The notes under the pieces are model-generated. The model saw only the letters and a program-made list of their open reading frames with translations, did no database searches and was not told where the DNA came from. A stretch of 64,000 nucleotides of DNA from Budorcas taxicolor (taxonomy: Eukaryota > Chordata > Mammalia > Artiodactyla > Bovidae): contig NC_068910.1 of assembly GCF_023091745.1 (NCBI RefSeq), forward strand, positions 129,907,170 through 129,971,169, given 5' to 3'. The position numbers were made by a program, and so were the translations under genes. Numbering within the stretch: the first letter of the stretch is position 1; every line of letters starts with the position of its first letter. Shown in pieces: positions 29,701 to 36,162 of this stretch.

Positions 29701-32700
29701 TGTGACCCCATGGACAGCAGCCTGCCAGGCTCCCCTGTTCATGGAATTCTCCAGGCAAGGATACTGGAATGGGTAGCCATGCCCTCCTCCAGGGGATCTT
29801 CCCGACCCAGGGACTGGACCCACATCTCTTGCATATCCAGCATTTGCAGGCAGGTTCTTTACCAGTAGGGCCACCTGGGAAGCCCAAGTAGGGTTAGGAC
29901 CAACCCCCCACACCCTTTTCTCTAACTTAAACACCAAAAACGGCTGTTTTCTTCCCATAGTTGTTTCTTAAATGTACTTAGTTTTAGCCCATGAAGATGA
30001 AAGTGCAGCCTCACTCAGTGAGTGAAATACCACCATCTGAGCACAGCCTCTAAGAGGTATAAGAAGGATGTAAGTGGGTGGAGGATAAGCCCTCCAGAGT
30101 TCTCAGCAGCATGCAGAAGGGTGAGCTTGATGGAATACACCTGCACGTGTGAGCACCGAGCAGGGCAACAGCTGCCCATACTTGCAAGGAATATCAAATA
30201 TGAAATGTTAGAACCTAGAAAGCAATGGAACGGAAATTATTCCTTTTTGCCTCCAGACACAGTATTTTTTTTATATTTGAAAATCTATCAGCACTAAAAA
30301 CAGTGAGTTATATTACACACAGATTGGTTAACAGCAGTGGCATGTAGTTTGGAATGATTTCTTTGGGGAAATGGCAGAGACCATCCAACATTATGACTCT
30401 CCACCGAATACAATTTTCTTCTCTCTAAATGAACCTCGTGCTCACCAGCAAGAGGATTGAATCTGAGCTGCTGAGAAATGGTAATGACTCCAGATTATCT
30501 TTAGCTCTGCGGAATGGAATTTTAGGCCGGTCTTGACTGAAGCCACAGGGTGTCACAGCGCCTTCACTGTGTTCCACTGCTGTGTTGTTTCTGCAAAGGG
30601 AGGCAGGCAGGTCTGAGTGCTGAGTAAGACAGCTGAGGTCTCTGGCAGGAGTGAGTAGGTTTACTCATTAACTTGCTTCATTCTTTGCAATTGCCGGCCT
30701 CAGAGCAGAGTCCAGGGTGATTTGTACATTGGAAACAGAGGAAAAGAGACTCACTATGTGTAGTTTTAAAGCATTTGCTTCAGACTGCTTTAAAAAATAG
30801 AAAAGAAAGTAGAAAGAACAGCTGGTGGTTTGGAAGGGAGCCACCCAGCTTGGAGAGAGGTGTGAGTTCTGAACTGGTTTCCCACTCTTAACTGCGGGGC
30901 ATTGGCTGAAGAGGAGGGTGGAAACTGCTGAGTCATTCTCAGACCAGTTGGTTTTCCAAATCTCCTGAGAGAAAAATTACAGATGAGTTTGTTAGAGCTT
31001 TAAATATCTTGTGCCTCCCTGCTGAATATATCAGAATGGAGGAAGCAGTGTTCTGCAGCTGCTTTCCCAAGGCTTTGAGATCAAGGGCAGAATCTGAACT
31101 CTGCTCCTATAGGCTGTGAAAATCCAAGCTTTCAACTCCAGCTGATTCAGTGACTATACAAATACATCTTATACAAATAAATAAATAAATAAATCTGACA
31201 TTAAGTGTGTGTATTTATTTACTTTCTTCAATCTGGATTTCTGAATAATTTTATATTACATAAAAATATGATTTTATTTCCTTCCAAAAGAATTATACAC
31301 ATCCTTTCCACATCCCTTCTAAAGAACAAATGACTGAACTCCATATCATTTCAGTAGCGTCAGTTCTTTGGCAGTTCCCTAGTGTACAGATTTCTAATTC
31401 TCACTTGGTCCCCAGGATATGGTTTACTTGTCAGAGTAGTTATATGAGGTGCTTTCGCCTGAATCTGATTCTGGATAACACCCTGATGGGATGAGCAGAT
31501 GGTGTACCTCACCTCCTTTTACAGGGCATGAGGAAAAGTGAGAGAAGTCAGGCAGAGATGGAACTATAGCTACCTTTTGCTCCTTTGTAAAGGGTCCAGT
31601 ATTTTTAGTTATCCTTGTTGGGAATATAGATTATAGATTGCTAGGTGAACTTGCCGATTATTGCAAGTGGATTAAACTGCAGTAGGCTGAAGAGTGAGTG
31701 GCTCTCCAAACATATCTATGTCTTAATCCCTTGAATTTGTGAGGGTTGCCTTATATAGCAAAAGAGAATTGGCAAATGTGATTAAGAATCTTGAGATGGG
31801 GAAATGTCCTGGATTATTTAGGTGTGCCCTAATGCAATCAGGACTTCCCTAATAGCTCAGTTGGCAAAGAATCCACCTGCAATGCAGAAGACCCCGATCT
31901 GATTCCTGGGTCAGGAAAACCTGCTGGATAAGGGATAGGCTACCCACTCCAGTATTCTTGGGCTTCCCTGTGGCTCGGCTGGTAAAGAATCTGCCTGCAA
32001 TATGGGAGACCTAGGTTCGATCCCTGGGTTTGGAAGATGCCCTAGAGAAAGGAAAGGCTACCCACCCCAGTATTTTGGCCTAGAGAATTCCATGGATTGT
32101 ATAGTCCATGGGGTCGAAAAGAGTCAGACACGACTGAGCGACTTTTCACTTCACTTAAATGTAATCATATATATTCATAAAAGAGGGTGGTAGAGGAGGA
32201 TTTGATGACAGAAGAGGAAAAGGTGATATGATGATGGAAGCAGAAGTCAGAGTGATGCCCTTTGAAGGTGAAGAAAGGGACCATGAATCAAGAAATTTCT
32301 AGAAGCTGGAAATGCAGGGAAATGGATTCTTCCCTTGAGTCGTCAAAAGGAACCAGCTAAACACTTGGACTTTAATCCATGGAAACGGATTTTAGACTTC
32401 TGAACTCCAGAATTTATTTTCCAGAAGAAAATAAATTTAGTCATTTTAAGCCATTAAATTTGTGGGAATTTGTTACAACAGAAACAGGAAAGTGATAACG
32501 ATAATTATGTAGAGTGTGAGTCCCATCTTCAACTAACCATTAGAATCAGCCCCAAAGCTTGTTAAATACAGACCCAAACCTAGTAAATCAAAATAGTTAG
32601 TCCTGGGCCCAAAGTCTGCTTGTTAAACATCTCTTTTTTATAGAAATGAGGAAATCAAGACTTGTAAAAGTGAAACAACTTTAGAACATGGTGAGGTTCA

Positions 32701-34284
32701 TTTAAAATTTAATTTTATTATTATATCCTTTGAATTTTCTTCCCCCAAATGTGCTTCTTTTATGTAAATATGGTTTCATTTGAGGCTCTGGGTTGGCATA
32801 TCCATTACAAGGAATAAATAAAAGCAGAATTTTTTTTTAAACTTAAAATGTGTATTGATTAGAATGATGCAATCTGGCTTTCTGTGTTTGGATCTGTGAT
32901 CTCTAGAGCTAACCTTTCCTTGCAGAGATTAGACAGCAGGCTGGTAAGAATGCCTTTGAAACTGAGAACAAAGACCAGCATGCAATTTACATTGGTGTGC
33001 TGGTGCTGTGCATATTAAGTTTCTTAAAAATTTCAGCAGGATAGGATTTTATATATAATTTATTTATAAATGGTAAGGATGTTTTCATCCTGCTGAACTT
33101 CCTCTAGGATTTTCATCAGGAAATAAAGTTTTTATGTACTCCCCCTCTTCTGAGGCTTCAACTACCATCATTGATATGATGACCTACTGTATCTTGTCTC
33201 CTGGGCTTCCCTGGTAGCTCAGATGGTAAAGAATTTGACTGCAGTGCAGAAGACAAGAGTTCAATCCCTGGGTTGGGAAGATCCCCTGAGGAGGAAATGG
33301 CAACCCCACTCCAGTATTCTTGCCTGGAAAATTCTATAGACAGAAGAGCCTGGTGGGCTGCAGCCCGTGGGGGTCTCAAAGAGTCAGACATGACTGAGTG
33401 ACTAACACACACAGACATACACATATCTAGTCTCCTAGCTCTCCCCTCTTCCCTAAGTTCCAAACACATACAACTGACCATGTCTTGGTATCTCATCTTT
33501 GGTTATCTCTGGAGCAACTCAAATTTGACTCTTGGATCTCAGAACAAGATCCAGATTCTGTGTGTGCCGCGCCTTTGCACTTGCCATTTCTTCTAGCCCT
33601 GACCCCTTCTAAGTTAGTCAATTTCAACTTCTCTCTTAAGACTGAGCTCAGGAAGAGTTTCCCTGGTGACTTAGATGCTAAAGAACCTGCTTGCAATGTG
33701 GGAGACCTGGGTTTGATCCCTGGGTTGGGAAAATTCTCTGGAAAAGGGAATGACTACCCTTGCCAGTATTCTTGCCTGGAGAATCCCATACAAATTTTTC
33801 AATTGCAGATTAAATAATAAGGAATTATTTCCTAGAGGAAGTGCTAGGACTTCTGCTGGTCAAGGGCTGATTGTGAGCCTCAAAATAACTGAATAGATTA
33901 AACATATCTAACTGGTGGGCTGGAGGCTGTCCAGGAAACTGCAGCGACAGGAAGGTGTGTGAGAGCAGGGACTGGCAAACAGTCACAGGGAGAAATGTGT
34001 CTGTCCATAGTGGAGGAGAGCCCTTATAAGGTCTATAGATTCCCAAGACAATATATGAACTGAACAAGACAAGAGATGGACAATTGGACTGTCATCTATT
34101 TTCTTTGTCATCCCCCAGCCCCAGCCATGCTTATGGCAAAGCCTTGAACACAGTAGCTTGGACCAGGGCCTCTCTAAGTTAGTGTTAACTCTGACTCTCT
34201 GGAATTTTCAGAAGCTTCCATAAATTGTGGCTGAAGAAACCACAGCAAACTGGCCAGATAGTTTCTTACCTTCAACTCAGTCAT
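794..34284 (-). CDS. HGD: Homogentisate 1,2-dioxygenase gene, exons 1-12 of 14 (3' partial)
   Basis: HGD opens the ring of homogentisate with O2 and Fe(II) to give maleylacetoacetate, in tyrosine and phenylalanine catabolism. It is a cytosolic homohexamer of liver and kidney, and its loss causes alkaptonuria in people. Twelve coding segments join in frame: 34284-34270, 28677-28606, 27816-27728, 23690-23585, 11691-11632, 9999-9908, 8473-8439, 7594-7515, 6962-6863, 4621-4497, 3334-3230 and 920-794. They encode about 335 of the 445 residues of the human protein. Every junction is GT/AG, exon lengths match the human gene as I recall it, and no frameshift or stop is seen. The catalytic His292 (exon 11) and iron ligand His335 (exon 12) are present. 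Glu341, His371 and the stop codon fall outside the window. Confidence 0.98.
921..3229. other. HGD intron 11
   Basis: 2.3 kb. It holds a purine-rich low-complexity tract (about 1858-1960). Around it, about 1780-2230, the sequence resembles an ancient interspersed repeat that recurs near 8570-8930 and 37140-37390 (wording such as gaaggcttcacaaaggaggtga); I do not name the family. Nothing else is recognised. Confidence 0.6.
1858..1960. repeat. Purine-rich (GA/GGAA) low-complexity tract
   Basis: About 100 bp of almost uninterrupted A and G on the plus strand (gaaagaaagaaaaagagag and similar). On the transcribed HGD strand this is a polypyrimidine run inside intron 11, but it lies about 900 bp from the exon 12 acceptor. 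Confidence 0.85.
3230..3334 (-). CDS. HGD: HGD exon 11 (residues 259-293)
   Basis: 105 bp, phase 0 at both ends, reading [20 protein letters not shown] and on to INSVAFDHA. His292, in FDHA, is the catalytic base proposed for human HGD. The acceptor is ttgatcag and the donor GTAAGT. One difference from my memory of the human protein is Glu for Lys in YNLENF. Confidence 0.98.
3780..3950. repeat. AT-rich low-complexity segment
   Basis: Runs of taataatgtatattacatattatattattatg-type sequence inside HGD intron 10. No transposon ends are seen. Confidence 0.6.
4240..4470 (+). repeat. MIR SINE, diverged
   Basis: It follows the MIR plan: a 'tttggagtctgaaagatatggg' type start, tgacatttggcaagttat, then a tail resembling ggtgcttaataattattc. 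It is heavily diverged, as expected of a pan-mammalian element. Confidence 0.75.
4497..4621 (-). CDS. HGD: HGD exon 10 (residues 217-258)
   Basis: 125 bp. It begins with two bases completing Gly217, then reads [20 protein letters not shown] and ends KLFAARQ. The acceptor is atattctag and the donor GTAAAG. Differences from remembered human sequence are I to V, Y to H and K to R, all conservative. The exon is fully open. Confidence 0.98.
4622..6862. other. HGD intron 9
   Basis: 2.2 kb. It contains a truncated ART2A element (6078-6250). Overlapping chance frames between 5350 and 5779 are not supported as coding. No other repeat is clearly recognised. Confidence 0.65.
6078..6250 (+). repeat. ART2A-type SINE, truncated, with TSD
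   Basis: It starts with the (gttca)n head gtcagttcagttcagttcag, continues with the BovA-like cgcttagttgtgtccgactc, and is cut short after the catctcatcctctt segment. A perfect 12-bp target-site duplication, cctttcctcttt, flanks it at 6066-6077 and 6251-6262. The duplication shows a genuine retrotransposition of an already truncated copy. Confidence 0.93.
6863..6962 (-). CDS. HGD: HGD exon 9 (residues 184-216)
   Basis: 100 bp: [20 protein letters not shown], then YGVHFELPDLGPI and one base of Gly217. The acceptor is ctgttccag and the donor GTAAAT. Identical to the human protein as I recall it. An open frame running upstream into the intron is read-through and not coding. Confidence 0.98.
6963..7514. 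other. HGD intron 8
   Basis: 552 bp of apparently unique intronic sequence with no recognised repeat. Confidence 0.6.
7515..7594 (-). CDS. HGD: HGD exon 8 (residues 157-183)
   Basis: 80 bp. It completes Val157 and reads PQKGKLLIYTEFGKMLVQPN then EICVIQ, ending in phase 0. The acceptor is catgttag-like (tgttag) and the donor GTTGGT, weaker than consensus. It carries Lys where human has Asn in QKGNLL. Confidence 0.98.
7595..8438. other. HGD intron 7
   Basis: 844 bp. The segment aaaagaatcagga is duplicated around an A-run (about 7983-8020). No transposon is recognised. Confidence 0.6.
8439..8473 (-). CDS. HGD: HGD exon 7 (35-bp micro-exon, residues 145-157)
   Basis: 35 bp, too short to find by ORF scanning. 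One base completes Arg145, followed by CFYNSDGDLLI and the first base of Val157. The acceptor is tgtttcag and the donor GTGAGT. The size equals human exon 7. Leu replaces human Phe154. Confidence 0.97.
9025..9125 (+). repeat. MIR fragment
   Basis: The stretch ctcagagaagttaaatgact and onward to a ttccagaggtagt end matches the MIR right half in wording. It is short and diverged. Confidence 0.6.
9469..9713 (+). repeat. Bov-tA SINE with TSD
   Basis: The tRNA head is divergent and carries an inserted C-rich patch (about 9495-9550), followed by a well-preserved BovA unit. A perfect 9-bp target-site duplication, gacattctt, lies at 9460-9468 and 9714-9722. Confidence 0.93.
9908..9999 (-). CDS. HGD: HGD exon 6 (residues 115-144)
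   Basis: 92 bp: GLHTLCGAGDIRSNNGLAIH, then VFLCNTSMEN and two bases of Arg145. The acceptor is gatctctcccag and the donor GTAAGT. Differences from remembered human sequence are K to R and I to V. It encodes a core strand region of the N-terminal domain. Confidence 0.98.
10000..11631. other. HGD intron 5
   Basis: 1.63 kb of largely unique sequence. A 121-codon frame at 10506-10871 (+) has no recognisable domain and I treat it as chance. The part near 10960-11330 is AT-rich. Confidence 0.6.
11632..11691 (-). CDS. HGD: HGD exon 5 (residues 95-114)
   Basis: 60 bp, phase 0 at both ends: LRWKPFEIPKASQKKVDFVN. The donor is GTAAGT. The acceptor cag sits directly next to a TTTTCC run and a (TG)n microsatellite on the transcribed strand, so the usual polypyrimidine tract is largely a TG repeat. 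Human has Ser114 where this carries Asn. Confidence 0.98.
11701..11729. repeat. (CA)n microsatellite at HGD exon 5 acceptor
   Basis: Uninterrupted CA for 29 bases, then an interrupted cgcacacatac tail to about 11740. On the HGD strand this is (TG)n immediately upstream of TTTTCCCAG and exon 5. It is likely to vary in length between animals. Confidence 0.97.
12885..13095 (-). repeat. MER20 (hAT-Charlie) DNA transposon fossil
   Basis: The stretch caccattgacattttgtgtc, then ttctttgttgtgggggctgt, ending near ctggttgagcacc, matches the MER20 consensus in reverse orientation. This is an ancient eutherian non-autonomous element. Confidence 0.85.
13598..13690 (+). repeat. MIR fragment
   Basis: The wording gagacacgggttctgttgct through tgacttctggaaagtcattt follows the MIR core. 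It is short and diverged. Confidence 0.6.
14040..14215 (-). repeat. L1 ORF2 fragment, antisense
   Basis: The reverse complement resembles L1 ORF2; on the plus strand the hallmark is tctatcaactcttgaggga and cactataattgtggattt. It is a decayed fragment with no intact frame. Confidence 0.7.
16089..16253 (-). repeat. Bov-tA SINE with internal deletion
   Basis: Reverse-oriented: the BovA part starts gaaagtcgctcagtcatgtc and the tRNA head closes at about 16253. The segment normally holding the ggactgtagcccaccaggctcc region is missing between about 16137 and 16140. Confidence 0.9.
16662..16937 (-). repeat. Bov-A2 SINE
   Basis: Two BovA monomers in reverse orientation joined by a ttcacttttccctttcatgca linker, ending in the tagcagtagcagtagca 3'-side repeat. 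This is the dimeric Bov-A2 plan, with no tRNA head. Confidence 0.95.
16975..17150 (+). repeat. MER5A-like hAT element
   Basis: It reads tgtttcttaaagtgcggtct, then ctactgaattagaatctctg, in the order of MER5A. It is diverged and its ends are approximate. Confidence 0.65.
17880..18260 (+). repeat. ERVL-MaLR LTR (MLT1/MST type)
   Basis: Solo-LTR-like sequence: caaaattcctatgttgagtc near the start, gtccttataagaagaggaag in the middle, and ttaagccacccagtaggtgg then cagccctagcaaa at the end. This is an ancient mammalian endogenous retroviral LTR with no coding region. Confidence 0.8.
18736..18945 (-). repeat. Bov-tA SINE
   Basis: Reverse-oriented: gtgctaagtcactaagtcct opens the BovA part and the tRNA head ends at tgagccaccaggggag. 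It has inserted into, or next to, an L1 3' fragment. Confidence 0.94.
18950..19063 (-). repeat. Artiodactyl L1 3' end fragment
   Basis: The wording gaccttattatctatgtatt and atctgttaatctcaaattcc is the reverse complement of the artiodactyl L1 3' UTR. A better copy lies at 56630-56900. Confidence 0.7.
19065..19180 (-). repeat. CHR-2-type tRNA-Glu SINE
   Basis: The hallmark gatcttagttcctcgaccag, then cagtgaaagcatggagtcct, ends at accaccagagaattcctg. This is the cetartiodactyl CHR SINE plan and is older than the Bov-tA copies. Confidence 0.85.
20026..20296 (+). repeat. Bov-A2 SINE with perfect TSD
   Basis: Dimeric BovA (tgctgctgctaagtcgcttc to ccattcccttctcc). An 11-bp target-site duplication, aagaatgacaa, lies at 20015-20025 and 20297-20307. 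The copy is well preserved, so it is a recent insertion. Confidence 0.97.
21645..21830 (+). repeat. Artiodactyl L1 3' UTR fragment
   Basis: Hallmarks are aaatagataaacagcaaggt, tagtacagggaactatactc, and aatcactttgctgtacgata, ending in a cttcaattaaa-type tail. It is 5' truncated. Confidence 0.88.
23354..23391 (-). other. Exon-like segment in HGD intron 4 (candidate cryptic or poison exon)
   Basis: On the HGD strand a pyrimidine-rich acceptor (ttcatttttctag) is followed by 38 open bases ending in tacag and a GTTGGT donor, the same donor hexamer as exon 8. It is not part of the HGD protein I know. Read in frame after exon 4 it gives LQERPVNDWKLY and then shifts exon 5 into a frame with an early stop. 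An alternative acceptor inside it (ctgcag) would give 32 bases. Use in transcripts is inference. Confidence 0.4.
23585..23690 (-). CDS. HGD: HGD exon 4 (residues 59-94)
   Basis: 106 bp. One base completes Ser59, then WLYRILPSVCHKPFEFIDQG and HITHNWDEVNPDPNQ. The acceptor is ccccacag and the donor GTAACC. It is more diverged from remembered human sequence than other exons (S69C, S75F, E78Q, Q80H, V81I, D89N) but fully open. Confidence 0.98.
24690..24912 (+). repeat. Bov-tA SINE with perfect TSD
   Basis: tRNA head gcttctctggtgactcagag and a BovA unit with a short extra segment near 24825-24850. A perfect 12-bp target-site duplication, agctttgtttca, lies at 24678-24689 and 24913-24924. Confidence 0.96.
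25325..25475 (+). repeat. MIR fragment
   Basis: Wording such as gagatcctgggcaagttttt and aggattgttgtcaggattca matches the MIR core and tail. It is diverged. Confidence 0.7.
25665..25936 (+). repeat. Bov-A2 SINE with perfect TSD
   Basis: Two BovA monomers (ctgcagctgctaagtcactt to ccattgccttctccg). A 13-bp target-site duplication, tgtggtttaaatg, lies at 25652-25664 and 25937-25949. Confidence 0.97.
26646..26886 (+). repeat. MIR SINE, near full length
   Basis: It runs from gttaactgagcactcaccag through ccaaggtcacgcagctggaa to the tgattaaccagta end, the order of a complete MIR. Confidence 0.85.
27728..27816 (-). CDS. HGD: HGD exon 3 (residues 30-58)
   Basis: 89 bp: [20 protein letters not shown], then TCPRSTNKR and two bases of Ser59. 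The acceptor is ttttag and the donor GTATGG. Identical to remembered human sequence. Confidence 0.98.
27817..28605. other. HGD intron 2
   Basis: 789 bp of AT-rich, apparently unique sequence. No repeat is recognised. Confidence 0.6.
28606..28677 (-). CDS. HGD: HGD exon 2 (residues 6-29)
   Basis: 72 bp, phase 0 at both ends: YISGFGNECASEDPRCPGAL, then PEGQ. The acceptor is cacatgcag and the donor GTATGA. The YISGFGNE motif is the HGD family N-terminus. Confidence 0.98.
29639..29885 (-). repeat. Bov-tA SINE with (AC)n tail and perfect TSD
   Basis: Reverse-oriented. Its 3' tail is a (GT)n microsatellite on the plus strand (29639-29670). The tRNA head ends ccacctgggaagccc. A 10-bp target-site duplication, aagtagggtt, lies at 29629-29638 and 29886-29895, so the microsatellite belongs to the element. 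Confidence 0.95.
31169..31193. repeat. (AAAT)n microsatellite
   Basis: About four and a half copies of aaat/ataa inside HGD intron 1. Confidence 0.85.
31690..32500 (+). repeat. Ancient LTR-like element (MaLR type) split by a SINE
   Basis: The left part has ggattatttaggtgtgccct and the right part has gatggaagcagaagtcagag, ending with ttttaagccattaaatttgt and ttgttacaacagaaacagga. The two parts join around the SINE dimer at 31841-32157. I am fairly sure of LTR type and unsure of the subfamily. Confidence 0.65.
31841..32157 (+). repeat. Dimeric Bov-tA SINE
   Basis: Unit 1 (31841-31960) is a tRNA head plus a short BovA piece stopping at ccagtattcttg. Unit 2 (31961-32157) is a full Bov-tA starting ggcttccctg. 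One near-perfect target-site duplication brackets the pair (aatgcaatca at 31831-31840, aatgtaatca at 32158-32167), so both units came in as one insertion. Confidence 0.88.
33203..33424 (+). repeat. Bov-tA SINE with TSD
   Basis: Full-length: gggcttccctggtagctcag to a (ca)-rich tail. The flanks atcttgtctcct (33191-33202) and atctagtctcct (33425-33436) are an 11 of 12 target-site duplication. Confidence 0.95.
33656..33790 (+). repeat. Bov-tA SINE, 3' truncated
   Basis: tRNA head and the first part of the BovA unit, ending at gagaatcccat. The remaining BovA part and tail are missing. Confidence 0.92.
34270..34284 (-). CDS. HGD: HGD exon 1 coding part (start codon, residues 1-5)
   Basis: 15 coding bases, MTELK, followed by a GTAAGA donor. 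The start sits in gaaaATGa, an adequate context with A at -3. It is the only ATG that joins in phase to exon 2 with the family N-terminus. Human HGD starts MAELK. The 5' UTR continues to higher coordinates, with an end I cannot fix. Confidence 0.96.
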
Positions 34285-34498
34285 TTTCCTTCTGCTGCAG
34301 GTGTGATGATTTCGGGAAACCCAGGCCCAGATGCTTCTGCTTCTCCTGCAAACCACCCTCTGGATATTACTCCACTTCTTCACTGCGCTCACTGGCCAGC
34401 AGGTCACTCAGATCAGTCACAGGCATTTCCTAACCGGGCTACGCTAGGGAGAAAGTCCAGCATGCGTGTTCCCAAACTGCTTTCCTCACTGCCTTGGG

Positions 34499-34580
34499 TT
34501 TTTATTAAACCTGGGCTGTTTCTAGAGAGTTTGCAGAGGCCTGTCTCCTCTTCACCCGAGATAAAGGTTGATCAATTATT
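34499..34580 (-). promoter_or_regulatory. Candidate HGD core promoter
   Basis: On the HGD strand a TATA-like tttaataaaaa sits at about 34499-34509, some 215 bp above the start codon. A loose HNF1-like match, aataattgatcaacc, lies at 34566-34580. HNF1 would suit a liver and kidney gene. Both are weak motif calls, with no evidence of use. Confidence 0.3.
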
Positions 34581-34986
34581 TGTTTCAGGTAAGGGAAGGA
34601 GGCTCATCACTAAAGGCAGAGAATTTAAAGCTCTCTGTGAGAGGAACTGTGGCAGTTAGTGCTTGCTGTGTGAGGCAAAGGCTTCTCCACTCAGTCCTGA
34701 CTGAGGCCAGGAAGGAACACGGCGGAGTGTTCGCTCTCTGAGAGCAGAGAGGAAACGAGCTGTGCCCTGACACAGGTGTTTTCACATAGCTGCCCGAGAC
34801 ATGGACCGGGTCTGGGCAGCTCTCCACAGTTGCCTCCCAGGGATGAGCTGGGTGAACAGTTCAGAGCGAAGCACTCCAGTTAAAGCCAATTTAGATATTT
34901 ACTGTTGTTCCACTTAATTTCTCAAATGTATTTAGTGTTCTTATAAATTCCTTAAGAATATTATTTCCTTATGCTTGTATCCCTCT

Positions 34987-35195
34987 GACTTCCCTGGTGG
35001 CTCAGAAGGTAAAGTGTCTGTCTATGATGCAGGAGACCCGGGTTCGATCCCTGGGTTGGGAAGGTCCCTTGGAGAAGGAGATGGCGATCCATTTCAGTAC
35101 TATTGCCTGGAAAATCCCATGGACAGAGGAGCCTGGTAGGCTACTGTCCACGGGGTCACAAAGAGTCGGACACGACTGAACGACTTCATGTTCAC
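34987..35195 (+). repeat. Bov-tA SINE with perfect TSD
   Basis: Full-length, well preserved (gacttccctggtggctcaga to cgacttcatgttcac). A 10-bp target-site duplication, gtatccctct, lies at 34977-34986 and 35196-35205. It sits about 700 bp upstream of the HGD start codon, outside the likely core promoter. Confidence 0.96.
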
Positions 35196-35324
35196 GTATC
35201 CCTCTAACAAGAGACCCAAGAGTTATTTTCCAGCCACTTTTCCATGACTCCCTTGTCCTTCATCTTGGCTACTCTCCTTAGCCATGGTCAGGTATCAACT
35301 TCATGGCTAATGGCATTCAGGAAG

Positions 35325-35470
35325 GAAGAAACCATATATTGAGTGCTTGTCATGCCAGATTTTCCCACAGACATTACCTCATTTAATTGCACAAAAACAA
35401 TCTTGTAAACCAGGCTTTATTATCGTAAACTCAAGTGCAGCAGACCAGGCAGAACATGTAAATGGGTAAG
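35325..35470 (+). repeat. MIR fragment
   Basis: Wording such as tattgagtgcttgtcatgcc and cctcatttaattgcac follows the MIR start. The 3' half is degraded. Confidence 0.6.
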
Positions 35471-35544
35471 GTAGGCTAAGTAAGTTTTAAAGATATATAA
35501 ATGAAGTTCCAATTTTTAAACACTGGCAACTTACATAAGTGAAT

Positions 35545-35564
35545 GGATGAATGAATGAATGAAG
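35545..35564. repeat. (GAAT)n short tandem repeat
   Basis: Four to five copies of gaat/gaatg at the left edge of the LTR-like element. Confidence 0.8.
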
Positions 35565-35569
35565 TCATT

Positions 35570-36162
35570 GTAACAGATTGTAAAAAATGCCCACAATTTC
35601 CTTTCATCCTTGTATACATGCTCCTTTGCAATGTGACTTTGCTGCTCCTCCCAACATGAGATGGAGTCTTTAACTTATCTCCTTGAATCTTACTTTGGCT
35701 AATAGCAAACATAACACAAGCAGAGGTTTGAAAAATGCTTGTGCTTTAGGATTTTCCCATTTCTTTCTACTTGAGACCACCATGCAGGCTAGCCTCCTTG
35801 AGAGTGAGATACCATCTGGACAAAGAGAGTGAGATACCATCTGGATAAAATAACTTCTGGGTCTTTTATTAGAGAGATACAGGCATAAGGAAATAAGATT
35901 CTTAAAGAATTTATACCATGTTGCCTCTGTTGAGTTGTCCAGGTACTCAACAGCCAGCACTAGTTGCCAGATGTGTAAATGAAGCAATGTGGCTGCCAGA
36001 TGACTGCAGACACATATGTGATCCTAGGTGAGACCAGCAGGAGAACCACCAGCTAAACCCAGCCCAAATTGTGGACACACAGAATTGTGAGTAAATAGAA
36101 TGACGTATTTTATGCCAGTAAAGTTTTGGGGTGTTTTGTTAAGCAGTGATAGGTAACTGATA
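35570..36162 (+). repeat. Ancient LTR-like element (MLT/MaLR type)
   Basis: It begins cccacaatttcctttcatcc and has the typical end agttttggggtgttttgtta then gtgataggtaactgatac. It is non-coding. A 21-bp direct repeat, gagagtgagataccatctgg plus one base, occurs at 35800-35820 and 35825-35845, a local tandem duplication. Confidence 0.7.

Larger units (their letters stand above)
28678..34269. other. HGD intron 1
   Basis: 5.6 kb. It contains a Bov-tA with an (AC)n tail (29639-29885), an (AAAT)n run (31169-31193), an ancient LTR-like element split by a dimeric Bov-tA (31690-32500), and two further Bov-tA copies (33203, 33656). Other parts are unrecognised. Confidence 0.7.

Noticed and set aside
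31690..32500. A retroviral gene associated with LTR-like sequence
   Set aside because: Only LTR-like sequence interrupted by SINEs is present, with no gag, pol or env-like frame. The same holds for 17880-18260 and 35570-36162.
34225..34659. 144-codon plus-strand ORF across HGD exon 1 and promoter
   Set aside because: It is antisense to the HGD start region, has no domain I recognise and no clear promoter or poly(A) signal. It could be a bidirectional-promoter transcript, but not a supported protein.
34987..35060. tRNA-like sequences with A and B boxes at the heads of Bov-tA copies
   Set aside because: They are SINE promoter heads, not tRNA genes: no intact cloverleaf or acceptor stem, and each continues into a BovA unit.
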